Counted from the first letter of the stretch, positions 49,268 to 58,003 are shown. The stretch: 64,000 bases of DNA from Rhodoferax sp. (GCF_023700745.1 NZ_JAMPYG010000004.1:65629-129628), one strand, 5' to 3'. Translations and numbers: made by a program. The notes: generated by a model from the letters alone, not told the origin.

Positions 49268-49711
49268 ATGACCGATTTCCTGCACCTTGTCTGCCCGCAT
49301 TGCCACACCACCAACCGCGTCAGCCGCGCCAATTTGGGCAACGCGCCAGACTGCGGCAGCTGCCACAAGCCGCTGTTTACCGCCCACCCGGTGATGCTCA
49401 ACGAAGCCAGTTTTACGCGCCACATCCAGCGCAACCAGATCCCGGTGCTGGTTGATTTCTGGGCACCCTGGTGCGGCCCCTGTCGCCAGATGGCGCCCGC
49501 CTTCGAGCAGGCTGCTGCCCAGTTGGAACCTGCGGTGCGGCTGGCCAAGGTAGACACCGAAGCCGAGCAGAATCTGGCCGCGCGTTTCAATATCCGCAGC
49601 ATTCCCACGCTGGCCTTGTTTGTTGGCGGTCGGGAGGTCGCGCGCCAGGCCGGTGCCATGGGCGCGGCAGACATTGTGCGCTGGACGCGGCAGCATTTGC
49701 CGCACAGCTGA
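49268..49711 (+). CDS. trxC: Thioredoxin 2 (TrxC) with zinc-binding N-terminus
   Basis: This 147-residue TrxC reduces disulfides under oxidative stress. The N-terminal zinc site is Cys9-x2-Cys12 and Cys29-x2-Cys32. The thioredoxin domain follows with active site WAPWCGPC (Cys69, Cys72) and the cis-proline loop RSIPTLALFVGG. An AAGGA site precedes the ATG. No OxyR box was recognised in the short upstream spacer. Confidence 0.93.
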   Translation: MTDFLHLVCPHCHTTNRVSRANLGNAPDCGSCHKPLFTAHPVMLNEASFTRHIQRNQIPVLVDFWAPWCGPCRQMAPAFEQAAAQLEPAVRLAKVDTEAEQNLAARFNIRSIPTLALFVGGREVARQAGAMGAADIVRWTRQHLPHS

Positions 49712-49774
49712 CGTACGTAACCCGACAGCCTGGCGTCAGGTGTTGATCCGCCGGATGTCACGACGCAAGATGCG

Positions 49775-50782
49775 TCAATGCAGAACCGCTCGCGCCACTG
49801 CCGTGTAACCGGGTATTCCGACCATGATGTTCAGGGGAAAAGTGATGCCAAGGCTCAGGCCAAAATAAAGGGCTGGATTTGACTCGGGCAGTGCGTGACG
49901 GAGTACGGCGGGTACCGCAATGTAAGAGGCGCTCGCAGCAAGGACCATCAGCAAGACGCCATCGCCGGTCGGCAGTTTCAGCAGGAAAGCCAGGCCCAAC
50001 GCCAGACTGGCATGCAAAATCGGCCCCAACACCGCATAAGCAATCAGCACATGCGACCTGGCCTGTGCCGGAGGAAAATTGCGTGCGGCCAGCAAGCCCA
50101 TGTCGAGCAAAAAGAACGCCAGCATGCCCTTGAACAAGTCGCCTGAAAAGGGTTGCATGGCGACCTTTCCGGCGTCACCAGTGAGCAGCCCCACGACCAT
50201 CGCGCCGAGGAGCAACAACTGCGCACCATCCGTGAACGATTCATGCAGGATTTTCCCCAACGCTCCCCCCTGTCTGACCGGTTGAGCGCTCAAACCGGCA
50301 ACGCCCCCACCGAGGGCGATCAAGCCAGAGCTGGCCTTTTGGCGAAGCGCGTTGGCCAGGACAACCGCCATGATGATGGCCGGTGACTCCATCAAAGCCA
50401 TTGCCGCGGCCATGTGCCCCCCATATGGCAGCTGTTGATTTTCCAGATATTGGACCGCCGTGACAAAGCTGACCGCACTGACCGACCCGTAAGTTGCGGC
50501 AACTGCCGCTGCATCAAAACCGGAAACAAAACGCCGCAGGATCCAGTAGCCCAACAGCGGAATGCAGACGGCCAGAAAGACGGCTGCTGCCAGACTGGCG
50601 CCCACGCTGGCCGTCAGGCCTGAATGAGAAAGTGCAAAACCACCCTTCAACCCCAACGCCATCAAGAGGTACAAGGCCAGGAACCTTGAGATGGCGTGGG
50701 GTATTTCGAGATTCGATTTGACGGTGCCGGCAACGACGCCGATCACGAAGAACAGGATGGCTGGATCAAGTAGGTTGTGCAT
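49775..50782 (-). CDS. sbtA: SbtA-family sodium-dependent bicarbonate transporter
   Basis: This 335-residue membrane protein has about ten helices in two halves. Typical SbtA segments are LDPAILFFVIGVVAGTVKSNLEIPHAISRFLALYLLMALGLKGG near the start, ATYGSVSAVSFVTAVQYLENQQLPYGGHMAAAMALMESPAIIMAVVLA in the middle and SASYIAVPAVLRHALPESNPALYFGLSLGITFPLNI late. Cyanobacterial SbtA takes up bicarbonate with sodium. The cyanobacterial regulatory partner SbtB is not seen nearby. It is divergent from a LysR-type regulator. Confidence 0.85.
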   Translation of the reverse strand: MHNLLDPAILFFVIGVVAGTVKSNLEIPHAISRFLALYLLMALGLKGGFALSHSGLTASVGASLAAAVFLAVCIPLLGYWILRRFVSGFDAAAVAATYGSVSAVSFVTAVQYLENQQLPYGGHMAAAMALMESPAIIMAVVLANALRQKASSGLIALGGGVAGLSAQPVRQGGALGKILHESFTDGAQLLLLGAMVVGLLTGDAGKVAMQPFSGDLFKGMLAFFLLDMGLLAARNFPPAQARSHVLIAYAVLGPILHASLALGLAFLLKLPTGDGVLLMVLAASASYIAVPAVLRHALPESNPALYFGLSLGITFPLNIMVGIPGYTAVARAVLH

Positions 50783-50824
50783 TTTTTTTTCCTTCCGGGT
50801 ATCCTAAGATTTTCAGGAGTTAAA

Positions 50825-50839
50825 GTAAAATCGATTTAC
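50825..50839. promoter_or_regulatory. Perfect inverted repeat in the sbtA/lysR spacer
   Basis: GTAAA-ATCGA-TTTAC is a 15-bp perfect inverted repeat, with the T-N11-A size and symmetry of LysR-family recognition sites. It lies in the 83-base divergent spacer, 27 bases before the lysR start. Confidence 0.55.
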
Positions 50840-50853
50840 ATACATCTTTGTAT
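50840..50853. promoter_or_regulatory. Second, adjacent inverted repeat in the sbtA/lysR spacer
   Basis: ATACA-TCTT-TGTAT directly abuts the first repeat. Together the two could form the recognition and activation sites of a LysR-type tetramer and would overlap the regulator's own promoter. Confidence 0.45.
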
Positions 50854-50865
50854 AGATAAAAGTCT

Positions 50866-51780
50866 ATGAATCTCACCTTCCGCCAATTGCGGCTGTTCCA
50901 GGCGTTGGCAGACACTGGGAGCGTCAGCTCGGCCGCCAAGGCAATGCATGTGACGCAGCCCACAGCCTCCATGCAATTGAAAGAAATGACCCAATCCGTG
51001 GGGCTGCCGCTCTACGAAGTCGTGGCCAAGAAAATCTACCTGACCGACACGGGAAAGGAATTGGCTGCGACCGCGCGCGCCATGACGCAGATTTGGGATG
51101 CGTTTGAGCAGAACGTGGACGCAGTCAAAGGCCTGTCGCGGGGCAAACTGCGGGTTGCGGTGGTCAGCACCGCAAAATACTTCATGCCACGCCTGATCGG
51201 CAGTTTTTGCGAGAAACATCCCTCGATCGACGTTTCATTGGAAATACTCAACCGTGACGGCGTGGTGCATCGCCTGCGCGAGAACCGCGATGACCTCTAC
51301 ATCATGTCGAAGCCGCCGCCAGACATGGACCTGGGCGACGATGTATTCATGGCCAATCCGATTGTGCTGATTACCCCAACCTCGGACCCTCTGGCCAGCC
51401 GGAATCATGTGCCCTTGCATGAGCTAGCGCAGCGCCGCTTCATCCTGCGCGAAAAAGGCTCCGGAACGCGCATGACTGGAGATCAGTTTTTTCGGAAGAT
51501 GAAGTTCCGGCCTGACGTTCGACTCGAATTGGGAAGCAATGAGGCGATCAAGGAGTCCGTGGCGGGAGGATTGGGTGTTGGTGTGATTTCACGCCACGCC
51601 CTGCACGGTCACCAAAAAGAACATGGCGTCTGTGTGATTGACGTTGAGAATTTCCCCTTGCCCTCTGCTTGGCACATCGTCCATCCCTCGAGCAAAAAAT
51701 TGTCGCCGCTGGCCTTGGCATTCAAGCAGCACTTGCTCAAGGAAGTCGGCCGTCGCAAATGGAATCAAGTTTCTGTTTGA
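50866..51780 (+). CDS. LysR-type regulator, CbbR/CmpR-like
   Basis: This 304-residue regulator has an N-terminal winged helix (FRQLRLFQALADTGSVSSAAKAMHVTQPTASMQLKEM, residues about 5-45) and a periplasmic-binding-like effector domain (GKLRVAVVSTAKYFMPRLIGSFCEKHPSIDVSLEILN). The effector domain resembles CbbR/CmpR, which sense carbon-metabolism intermediates. Its position opposite sbtA suggests it controls bicarbonate uptake. No Rubisco genes are in the window, so a link to CO2 fixation is inference. Confidence 0.8.
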   Translation: MNLTFRQLRLFQALADTGSVSSAAKAMHVTQPTASMQLKEMTQSVGLPLYEVVAKKIYLTDTGKELAATARAMTQIWDAFEQNVDAVKGLSRGKLRVAVVSTAKYFMPRLIGSFCEKHPSIDVSLEILNRDGVVHRLRENRDDLYIMSKPPPDMDLGDDVFMANPIVLITPTSDPLASRNHVPLHELAQRRFILREKGSGTRMTGDQFFRKMKFRPDVRLELGSNEAIKESVAGGLGVGVISRHALHGHQKEHGVCVIDVENFPLPSAWHIVHPSSKKLSPLALAFKQHLLKEVGRRKWNQVSV

Positions 51781-51882
51781 CCCAGATCCGATCACGGCGC
51801 GTCATGCTGAACAATTGGCGTAATGGCCAGGTAACCTGCACCCACGCCAGGGTTTAGCATAGCGGCCTCACAATTTACCGCC

Positions 51883-52260
51883 ATGACCATGCCAAACGAC
51901 CCCAAGACTGCCCAGCGTACCGGGTGCACCCTGCGCCCATGGGGCTGGTATCAAACCGTGGCTGAGGCGCCGGGGCACAAGACCAAGCGCATAGGCGTGT
52001 CACCGGGGCAATGCATCAGCTTGCAAAAACACAGCCAACGTGCTGAACACTGGGTGGTGGTGCAAGGCACGGCCCGTGTCACGCTCGGTGCGGAAACTTT
52101 TGACCTCACGGTAGGACAACACTGCGACATTGCGCTGGGCCAGGTGCACCGGCTTGCCAATATAACGTCGGATCCCCTGGAAATTATTGAAGTACAGTTT
52201 GGCACCTACCTGGGCGAAGACGACATCGTGCGCCTGGGCGACGACTATGGTCGGGGCTGA
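51883..52260 (+). CDS. Cupin of the mannose-6-phosphate isomerase type II C-terminal family
   Basis: This 125-residue single-domain cupin has RPWGWYQTVAEAPGHKTKRIGVSPGQCISLQKHSQRAEHWVVVQG and HRLANITSDPLEIIEVQFG, with His and Glu residues for a metal site. It equals the C-terminal isomerase domain of bifunctional GDP-mannose pyrophosphorylase/PMI (ManC/AlgA) but lacks the nucleotidyltransferase part. It may isomerise a hexose phosphate. It sits 27 bases before the ROK kinase gene, suggesting hexose phosphorylation and isomerisation together. Confidence 0.8.
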   Translation: MTMPNDPKTAQRTGCTLRPWGWYQTVAEAPGHKTKRIGVSPGQCISLQKHSQRAEHWVVVQGTARVTLGAETFDLTVGQHCDIALGQVHRLANITSDPLEIIEVQFGTYLGEDDIVRLGDDYGRG

Positions 52261-52287
52261 TGTTTTTTCATTTTTGAGCCAATTCTT

Positions 52288-53280
52288 ATGACCACCCACG
52301 TTTTGACCGAGGGCTTGCGCCTGCCGGCTGGTAGCAAAGCGGTGGCCTGTGTCGACATTGGCGGCACCAAGGTGGCGGTCAACATCGTCGATGAGCAGGG
52401 CAGCCACGGCAAGCTCACCGAGCCAACCGCCACCCAGGGTCACAACGATGCACTGGCGCAGCAGATCATCCGGCTGATCGACCAGAGCTGTGCGCTGGCC
52501 GGCGTTCAGACGTCAGACATTGCGCGTGTCGGGGTATCCTCCTGCGGCCCGTTTGTGCTGAACCAGGGCCTGGTCGAGCTGGCCGCGCCCAACATCTGCG
52601 GTGGTCTGGCGGGCAAGGCACGCGGCCTGCCCAACGACTGGCCCACCGCCCTGCTCGAAGCCCCCTTGCGCGCTGTTTTTGCCCAGGTTCGGGTCGAAAA
52701 CGACGGCATTGGCGCGCTCGAGGCCGAGCGGCGCTGGGGCGCCCTGCAAACGGACGGCGTGGCGCTGGCCAACTGTGCCTACGTGACCTGGAGCACCGGC
52801 ATTGGCACCGGCCTGTGTGTCGATGGCCATGTGCTGCGCGGCAAGAATGGCAACGCCGGCCATGCCGGCCATCTGTTTGTCAGCGACAACAACGATGCCT
52901 TGTGCGGCTGCGGCAACGTGGGCGATGTCGAAGGCCTGGTGGCGGGTAACGCCATCGCCCGGCGTTTTCTGCCACTGGGTTATCCGGATGCTGCAGCGCT
53001 CTTCATGGCGGCTTATGCAGGGGACAACACCGCGATCGGGTTGATTGATGCGCTGTGCCGGGTGATGGGGCGCATGCTCTACAACCTGATCGCCACGCTT
53101 GACCTGCAACGCATCAGCATTGGCGGAAGTGTTTATTGGCATCACCGCGACTACCTGCTGCCCCGCCTGCGCGCCGAGTTGCAAGGCAAATTGCCCGCCC
53201 TGACAAATGGCTGCGAACTGGTCAGCGCCGGCCTGGGGGAGCGTGTGGGCGACTTTGGCGCACTGGCGCTGGTGGCCTGA
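52288..53280 (+). CDS. ROK-family sugar kinase
   Basis: This 330-residue kinase has the ATP-phosphate motif CVDIGGTKVAVNIV, the catalytic region VENDGIGALEAERRWG and the ROK zinc-binding segment GHAGHLFVSDNNDALCGCGNVGDVEGLVAGNAI (His and three Cys). ROK enzymes phosphorylate glucose, fructose, mannose or N-acetyl sugars; the PMI-like cupin before it favours a hexose such as mannose or glucose. No helix-turn-helix is present, so it is an enzyme and not a repressor. Confidence 0.85.
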   Translation: MTTHVLTEGLRLPAGSKAVACVDIGGTKVAVNIVDEQGSHGKLTEPTATQGHNDALAQQIIRLIDQSCALAGVQTSDIARVGVSSCGPFVLNQGLVELAAPNICGGLAGKARGLPNDWPTALLEAPLRAVFAQVRVENDGIGALEAERRWGALQTDGVALANCAYVTWSTGIGTGLCVDGHVLRGKNGNAGHAGHLFVSDNNDALCGCGNVGDVEGLVAGNAIARRFLPLGYPDAAALFMAAYAGDNTAIGLIDALCRVMGRMLYNLIATLDLQRISIGGSVYWHHRDYLLPRLRAELQGKLPALTNGCELVSAGLGERVGDFGALALVA

Positions 53281-53309
53281 TACCGCTCGAAGGCTGGACC
53301 AATTCAGCT

Positions 53310-54332
53310 TCAGGTGCTGGAACGCTCGACCAGTTGGTAGCCCAGGTCAACCCGTGGCTCGGCCACGGCTTCGCCGTTGATCAGCGCCAGCAGCATGGCC
53401 GAGGCCGCGCTGCCGATTTCACCACGCGGGGTGCGCACCGTGGTCAGCGCGGGCAACATCTGGTCACTGCCGGTGAGGTCGTTAAACCCTGCGATGGCCA
53501 CCTGCCGGGGAACCTTGATGCCGCTGCGCAGGGCTGCCAGCAGCGCGCCCTGGGCCAAGTCGTCATTGCAGAAAAAAATGGCATCCGTGTCAGGCTGGGC
53601 CTGCAGGATGGCGTCAAACATCTCGGCACCCAAAGCCATCGACGAGGGGGCCGGGTTGCGCCATTCCAGCGCGGGCTGGTACAGGCCGACACGCAGCAGC
53701 TCGCGTTGCCAGCCCGCCAGTCGCTGCAGGGTTCGCGGGTCGAGCTGGGCGGCGGCAAAGACAATGTGACGACGACCCCGTTGCAGCAAGTGCCGGGTCA
53801 TCTCGGCACCCGCATCGGCCTGCGAAAAACCGACGCTGTACACGCCTTCGTCCTGAACCGCCTCCATCAGATGCACGCAAGGCACGCCACTCTGGGCGAT
53901 CAGCTTGCGACTGGTTTCGTTTTGTTCCAGACCGGTAATGAGCAGTCCCGCCGGGCGGTGCTGCAGCAATTCACGCAGCAGATTTTCTTCTTCCGCAGCA
54001 TCGTAATGGGTGACGCCCATCAGCATCTGGTAGCCCGCAGGCCGCAACCTGCGTTGCACCGCCTCCAATAGATCAACGAACAGTGCATTCGAGAGCATCG
54101 GCACCAGCACCACCACTTGCGCGCTGTGGCGGGACGCCAGCGCTCTGGCAGCCGGGTCGGGGACATAGCCAAGCTCCTGGGCGGCTGCCTGAACGCGCGC
54201 CACCAGGCTGGCCTCCACGGCGCGTTCACCGCGCAGCGCACGCGACACCGTGATGGGACTCACCCCCGCCAAGCGGGCGACATCCGACAGGGTCGTGCGG
54301 CCAGTGGCGCGTGATCTTGCAGATTTTGACAT
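53310..54332 (-). CDS. gntR: LacI-family repressor, GntR type
   Basis: This 340-residue regulator has the LacI helix-turn-helix (TLSDVARLAGVSPITVSRALRGERAVE, residues about 15-40), the hinge YVPDPAARALASR and a periplasmic-binding-like sensor domain. It resembles gluconate repressors of the LacI family. It is divergent from gluconokinase, with two identical palindromes in the 184-base spacer. The ATG at 54332 is preferred to a TTG two codons upstream. It is likely to repress gntK and the TRAP genes until gluconate or a derivative appears. Confidence 0.85.
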   Translation of the reverse strand: MSKSARSRATGRTTLSDVARLAGVSPITVSRALRGERAVEASLVARVQAAAQELGYVPDPAARALASRHSAQVVVLVPMLSNALFVDLLEAVQRRLRPAGYQMLMGVTHYDAAEEENLLRELLQHRPAGLLITGLEQNETSRKLIAQSGVPCVHLMEAVQDEGVYSVGFSQADAGAEMTRHLLQRGRRHIVFAAAQLDPRTLQRLAGWQRELLRVGLYQPALEWRNPAPSSMALGAEMFDAILQAQPDTDAIFFCNDDLAQGALLAALRSGIKVPRQVAIAGFNDLTGSDQMLPALTTVRTPRGEIGSAASAMLLALINGEAVAEPRVDLGYQLVERSST

Positions 54333-54340
54333 GGGCAACC

Positions 54341-54352
54341 TAGGGTAAATAC
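54341..54352. promoter_or_regulatory. TAGGGTAAATAC motif in front of gntR
   Basis: This 12-base motif lies 8 bases upstream of gntR inside the imperfect palindrome CCTA...TAGG (54339-54357). The same 12 bases recur at 58003-58014, upstream of the ABC transporter operon, within a clean palindrome. Confidence 0.35.
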
Positions 54353-54379
54353 TTAGGACAGATAAGTTCAGTTGGTGTA

Positions 54380-54393
54380 GGATAGCGCTATCC
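54380..54393. promoter_or_regulatory. Perfect 14-bp palindrome (gntR/gntK operator 1)
   Basis: GGATAGCGCTATCC is a perfect palindrome with a central CG step, the form of LacI-family operators. It lies 48 bases upstream of gntR and is identical to the site at 54493. Confidence 0.75.
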
Positions 54394-54492
54394 GTAGTCG
54401 ATTGGCAAGAAATTAAATTTAATTCTTCAATATTCGCCCGGATGCATCGGAAAAATTGGTCGACCTGAAAAGGTCTTTTATTTGATTTTATT

Positions 54493-54506
54493 GGATAGCG
54501 CTATCC
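54493..54506. promoter_or_regulatory. Perfect 14-bp palindrome (gntR/gntK operator 2)
   Basis: This is an exact copy of GGATAGCGCTATCC, ending 10 bases before the gntK start. Centre-to-centre distance to the first site is 113 bases, close to 11 helical turns, which suits repressor looping. Confidence 0.75.
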
Positions 54507-54516
54507 CAATTTTGAA

Positions 54517-55020
54517 ATGAATAATTCAATCGTGATCATGGGCGTGGCCGGTTGCGGCAAGTCAAGCCTGGGGGCGGCGCTGGCGCGGACCCTGGGCATT
54601 CCTTTGATTGAGGGCGACAATTTCCACAGTGCTGCCAGCCGCAGCAAAATGAGTCAGGGCATCGCACTGACCGATGCGGACCGCGATGGCTGGCTGGATA
54701 CCTTGTGCGAACAACTGCGTGCCTACCCTGAAGGTGTCGTCATGACCTGTTCGGCGCTCAAGAAAGTTTACCGGGACCGCTTGCGCCATGCTGCCCCGGC
54801 ATTGCGCTTCGCTTTTCTTGACATCAGCCGCAATGATGCCCAAGTCAGGGTGCAAGCCCGTGCCAAAGAACACTTCTTCGCGACCACGCTGGTTGACAGC
54901 CAATTTGCCACCTTGCAGGACCCCACCGGTGAACCCGGCGTGCTGGCGCTGGATGCGACCGAGCCGCTACAGCACCTGACAGACCAGGTCGCCACCTGGA
55001 TGACAAAGGAGTTGACATGA
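54517..55020 (+). CDS. gntK: Gluconokinase
   Basis: GntK phosphorylates gluconate to 6-phosphogluconate. The 167-residue P-loop kinase has MGVAGCGKSSLG (Walker A, residues about 8-17), the substrate motif EGDNFHSAASRSKMSQGIALTDADRDGWL and TCSALKKVYRDRLR. The size is normal for the family. The second operator sits 10 bases before the ATG, in the ribosome-binding region, and no clear GGAG is visible there. The stop overlaps the TRAP small permease start (ATGA), tying kinase and uptake together. Confidence 0.94.
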   Translation: MNNSIVIMGVAGCGKSSLGAALARTLGIPLIEGDNFHSAASRSKMSQGIALTDADRDGWLDTLCEQLRAYPEGVVMTCSALKKVYRDRLRHAAPALRFAFLDISRNDAQVRVQARAKEHFFATTLVDSQFATLQDPTGEPGVLALDATEPLQHLTDQVATWMTKELT

Positions 55021-55529
55021 GCACCGCACCCCATTCGCCCCCCCGCGAGGGACTGTTTCGCCGTGTGAGCAGCATGGTCATGGCTGGCTGCCTGGGCGTG
55101 ATGGCCTTGTCGGTGTTCATCAACGTGGTGCTGCGCTACGGCTTTGGCAGCGGTGTGGCGGCCAGTGAAGAACTCTCTCGCCTGCTGTTTGTCTGGATGG
55201 TGTTCATTGGCGCCACCGCTGCCTACCCGGTGGGTGAGCACATGACCTTCACCAGCCTGGTGGGCTTGCTGCACCACAGGCCGCGCGCCATGCTGGCAGC
55301 TACGCTGCTGATCCGCCTGCTGGTGGCGACCTCCAGCGCTCTGATTGCCTGGGGCGCCTGGCAGCAGGTGGTGGTGGGCATGGACAGTTATTCGGTGGTG
55401 CTGCGCTACCCCACGGCGCTGTTGCCGCTGCCGGCCTTTTTGTGTGCCAGCGCGATCTGCGTGATGGCCGTTGTTGAATTGATCAAGCGCACGCCCCTGC
55501 ATCTGGGCTTTGCCGCAGAGCAGGAGTAA
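55017..55529 (+). CDS. TRAP transporter small permease (DctQ)
   Basis: This 170-residue subunit has four helices (MVMAGCLGVMALSVFINVVLRY, LSRLLFVWMVFIGATAAY, ATLLIRLLVATSSALIAWG and LLPLPAFLCASAICVMAVVELI). The motif EELSRLLFVWMVFIGA is diagnostic for DctQ. It bridges the binding protein and the large permease. Linkage with gluconokinase suggests a gluconate or related sugar-acid TRAP system. Confidence 0.9.
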   Translation: MSTAPHSPPREGLFRRVSSMVMAGCLGVMALSVFINVVLRYGFGSGVAASEELSRLLFVWMVFIGATAAYPVGEHMTFTSLVGLLHHRPRAMLAATLLIRLLVATSSALIAWGAWQQVVVGMDSYSVVLRYPTALLPLPAFLCASAICVMAVVELIKRTPLHLGFAAEQE

Positions 55530-55535
55530 GCCATC

Positions 55536-56828
55536 ATGTCTACCGAAGGTCTGGCTTTTATCGTTTTCCTGGGCGGCATGCTGTCGCTCCTGGGCATTGG
55601 CATGAACATGGGCCTGGCGCTGGCGCTGACCGGTGCAGCCATGTCCTGGGTACTGGGGTTCTGGGACACCCAACTGCTGGCGCAAAACCTGGTGGCCGGG
55701 GTGGACAGCTTCCCGCTGCTGGCGGTGCCGTTTTTCATCCTCGCCGGTGAACTCATGAATGCTGGCGGCATCAGCCAGCGCATCATCACCATGGCGCAGG
55801 CCTGGGTTGGGCACATTCGCGGTGGTCTGGGCTTTGTCGCGATTGGTGCGGCGGTACTGATGGCCAGCATGAGCGGCTCAGCCCTGGCCGACACCGCCGC
55901 GCTGGCGACCATTTTGCTACCCATGATGCGCCAGCAAGGCTACCCGCTGCACACCTCGGCCGGCCTGATTGGTGCGGGTGGCATCATCGCGCCGATCATT
56001 CCGCCGAGCATGCCGTTCATCATTTACGGTGTCACGACTAACACCTCGATCTCTTTGCTGTTCCTCTCGGGCATCGTGCCGGGGTTGATCATGGGTGCGG
56101 GCCTGATCGTTGCCTGGAAGCTGGTGCTGCGCGACATGGATCTGCCCAAGGGCGAACCGTTGCCCATGAAGGCGCGCCTGAAAGCTACTCTGCAGGCCTT
56201 CTGGGCGTTGCTGATGCCGGTGATCATCATTGGCGGCATGAAATCCGGCCTGTTCACACCGACCGAGGCTGCCGTGGTGGCGGCGTTTTATTCGCTGGTG
56301 GTGTCGCTGTTCATCCACCGCGAAATGAAGCTGGTGCAGGTGTACGACGTGCTGGTGCGCGCCTCACGCACCACCGCCATCGTGATGTTCCTGTGCGCTG
56401 GCGCCCAGGTGGCCAGCTACATGGTGACCTTGGCCGACCTGCCCAATGTGCTGACCGCCTGGCTGGGGCCGCTGGTGGAAAGCCCGCGCCTGCTGATGGT
56501 GGTGATGATGATCGTGCTGATCATGATCGGCACCTCACTCGACTTGACACCCACCATTCTGATTTTCTCGCCGGTGATGCTGCCAATTGCCATGAAGGCG
56601 GGCATTGACCCGGTGTACTTTGGCCTGATGTTCATCCTGAACGGCTCCATTGGCCTGATCACGCCGCCGGTGGGCACTGTGCTCAATGTGGTGGCCAGCG
56701 TGGGACGCATGCCGCTGCACAGCGTGATCCGGGGCATCAGCCCGTTTTTGATCACCTACCTGTCGATTCTGGCCTTGTTCATTGCGTTCCCGCAGATCGT
56801 CACCGCACCTGTGGCCTGGATGCGCTGA
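55536..56828 (+). CDS. TRAP transporter large permease (DctM)
   Basis: This 430-residue channel subunit has about twelve helices. DctM signatures seen are GVDSFPLLAVPFFILAGELMNAGGISQRI, SGSALADTAALATILLPMM, GAGGIIAPIIPPSMPFIIYGV and NGSIGLITPPVGTVLNV. TRAP systems use the sodium gradient instead of ATP. It starts six bases after DctQ and precedes DctP by 55 bases. Confidence 0.95.
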   Translation: MSTEGLAFIVFLGGMLSLLGIGMNMGLALALTGAAMSWVLGFWDTQLLAQNLVAGVDSFPLLAVPFFILAGELMNAGGISQRIITMAQAWVGHIRGGLGFVAIGAAVLMASMSGSALADTAALATILLPMMRQQGYPLHTSAGLIGAGGIIAPIIPPSMPFIIYGVTTNTSISLLFLSGIVPGLIMGAGLIVAWKLVLRDMDLPKGEPLPMKARLKATLQAFWALLMPVIIIGGMKSGLFTPTEAAVVAAFYSLVVSLFIHREMKLVQVYDVLVRASRTTAIVMFLCAGAQVASYMVTLADLPNVLTAWLGPLVESPRLLMVVMMIVLIMIGTSLDLTPTILIFSPVMLPIAMKAGIDPVYFGLMFILNGSIGLITPPVGTVLNVVASVGRMPLHSVIRGISPFLITYLSILALFIAFPQIVTAPVAWMR

Positions 56829-56883
56829 CCTCACTTTTCAACCGTTTTTTTCACGCGTACGACCTTAACCCTAGGAGATTGTT

Positions 56884-57903
56884 ATGAATTTCATTCGCAG
56901 AACCCTGATTGCCGCCGCCAGCGTGGCGGTGCTCAGCGCTTCGTTTGCAGCCACGGCACAAGACATCAAGCCGCGCCTGATCCGCTTTGGCTACGGCCTC
57001 AACGAGCAAAGCAACCAGGGCCGCGCGGCCAAGGTGTTTGCCGACGAGGTGGCCAAACTCTCGGGCGGCAAGATGAAGGTGCGCGCCATCGGTGCCGCCG
57101 CCCTCGGCCCGGACAACCAGATGCAGCAAGCGTTGATTGGTGGTGCGCAAGAGATGATGGTGGGCTCCACGGCCACGCTGGTGGGCATCACCAAGGAGAT
57201 GGCCATCTGGGACACACCGTTTCTGATCAGCAACGCCAAGGAGGCTGACACCCTCCTGGACGGCCCGGTGGGCGAAAAAATCAAAGCCAAGCTGCAAGAA
57301 AAAGGGCTGGTGGGCCTGGTGTACTGGGAAAACGGTTTCCGTAACCTGACCAACAGCAAGCGCCCCATCACCAAGATGGAAGACATGCAAGGCATCAAGC
57401 TGCGGGTGATGCAGAACAACGTGTTTTTGAACAGCTTCCAGACGCTGGGTGCCAACGCCATTCCGCTGGCGTTCTCCGAACTCTTCAGCGCGCTGGAAAC
57501 CAAGACGGTGGACGGTCAGGAGAACCCCTTCAACACCATCTTGTCCAGCAAGTTCTACGAAGTGCAGAAGTACATGACGGTGACAAACCACGTCTACAGC
57601 CCGTGGATCGTCACGGTGAGCAAGAAGTGGTGGGACCAACTGTCCAAGGACGAGCAGAAAGTGCTGATGGACGCCGCCAAGACCAGCCGCGACTTTGAGC
57701 GCAAGGACACACGCGCCGAAGCCGCCAAAGCCATGGGCGACCTGAAAGCCAAAGGCATGGAAATCAACGAGCTGTCACCGGCCGAGTCCGCCCGCATGCG
57801 CGACAAGCTGACCAGGGTATACGCCTCTGTGGCAGCCGATGTCGGCATGGACCTGTGGAACGAAACCCAGACCGAGCTGAAGAAAATCCGCGCCGGCAAA
57901 TAA
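56884..57903 (+). CDS. TRAP transporter substrate-binding protein (DctP)
   Basis: This 339-residue periplasmic protein has a signal peptide ending near residue 25 (SFAATAQD). Typical DctP features are FGYGLNEQSNQGRAAKVFADEVAKLSGGKMKV, the helix-strand LVGLVYWENGFRNLTNSKRPI with the carboxylate-binding Arg, and LKVRVMQN-like IKLRVMQNN. YMTVTNHVYSPWIV follows. The ligand is probably a sugar acid, given gntK in the operon; the family also binds dicarboxylates. Confidence 0.93.
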   Translation: MNFIRRTLIAAASVAVLSASFAATAQDIKPRLIRFGYGLNEQSNQGRAAKVFADEVAKLSGGKMKVRAIGAAALGPDNQMQQALIGGAQEMMVGSTATLVGITKEMAIWDTPFLISNAKEADTLLDGPVGEKIKAKLQEKGLVGLVYWENGFRNLTNSKRPITKMEDMQGIKLRVMQNNVFLNSFQTLGANAIPLAFSELFSALETKTVDGQENPFNTILSSKFYEVQKYMTVTNHVYSPWIVTVSKKWWDQLSKDEQKVLMDAAKTSRDFERKDTRAEAAKAMGDLKAKGMEINELSPAESARMRDKLTRVYASVAADVGMDLWNETQTELKKIRAGK

Positions 57904-57917
57904 GCGCATCGACCCAA

Positions 57918-57949
57918 CCCCCTTCCTGCTTCGATCGGCAGCAAGGGGG
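57918..57949 (+). terminator. Stable hairpin after the TRAP operon
   Basis: Twelve-base arms with one mismatch (CCCCCTTCCTGC, 8-base loop, GCAGCAAGGGGG) lie 15 bases after the binding-protein stop. There is no T-run, so it may protect the 3' end or aid Rho-type termination instead of terminating alone. Confidence 0.5.
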
Positions 57950-58003
57950 CAGAGGCCGCAAGAATTTGTCAAACACATCTCCTTCATCAGAAGGCCGGGG
58001 GTT

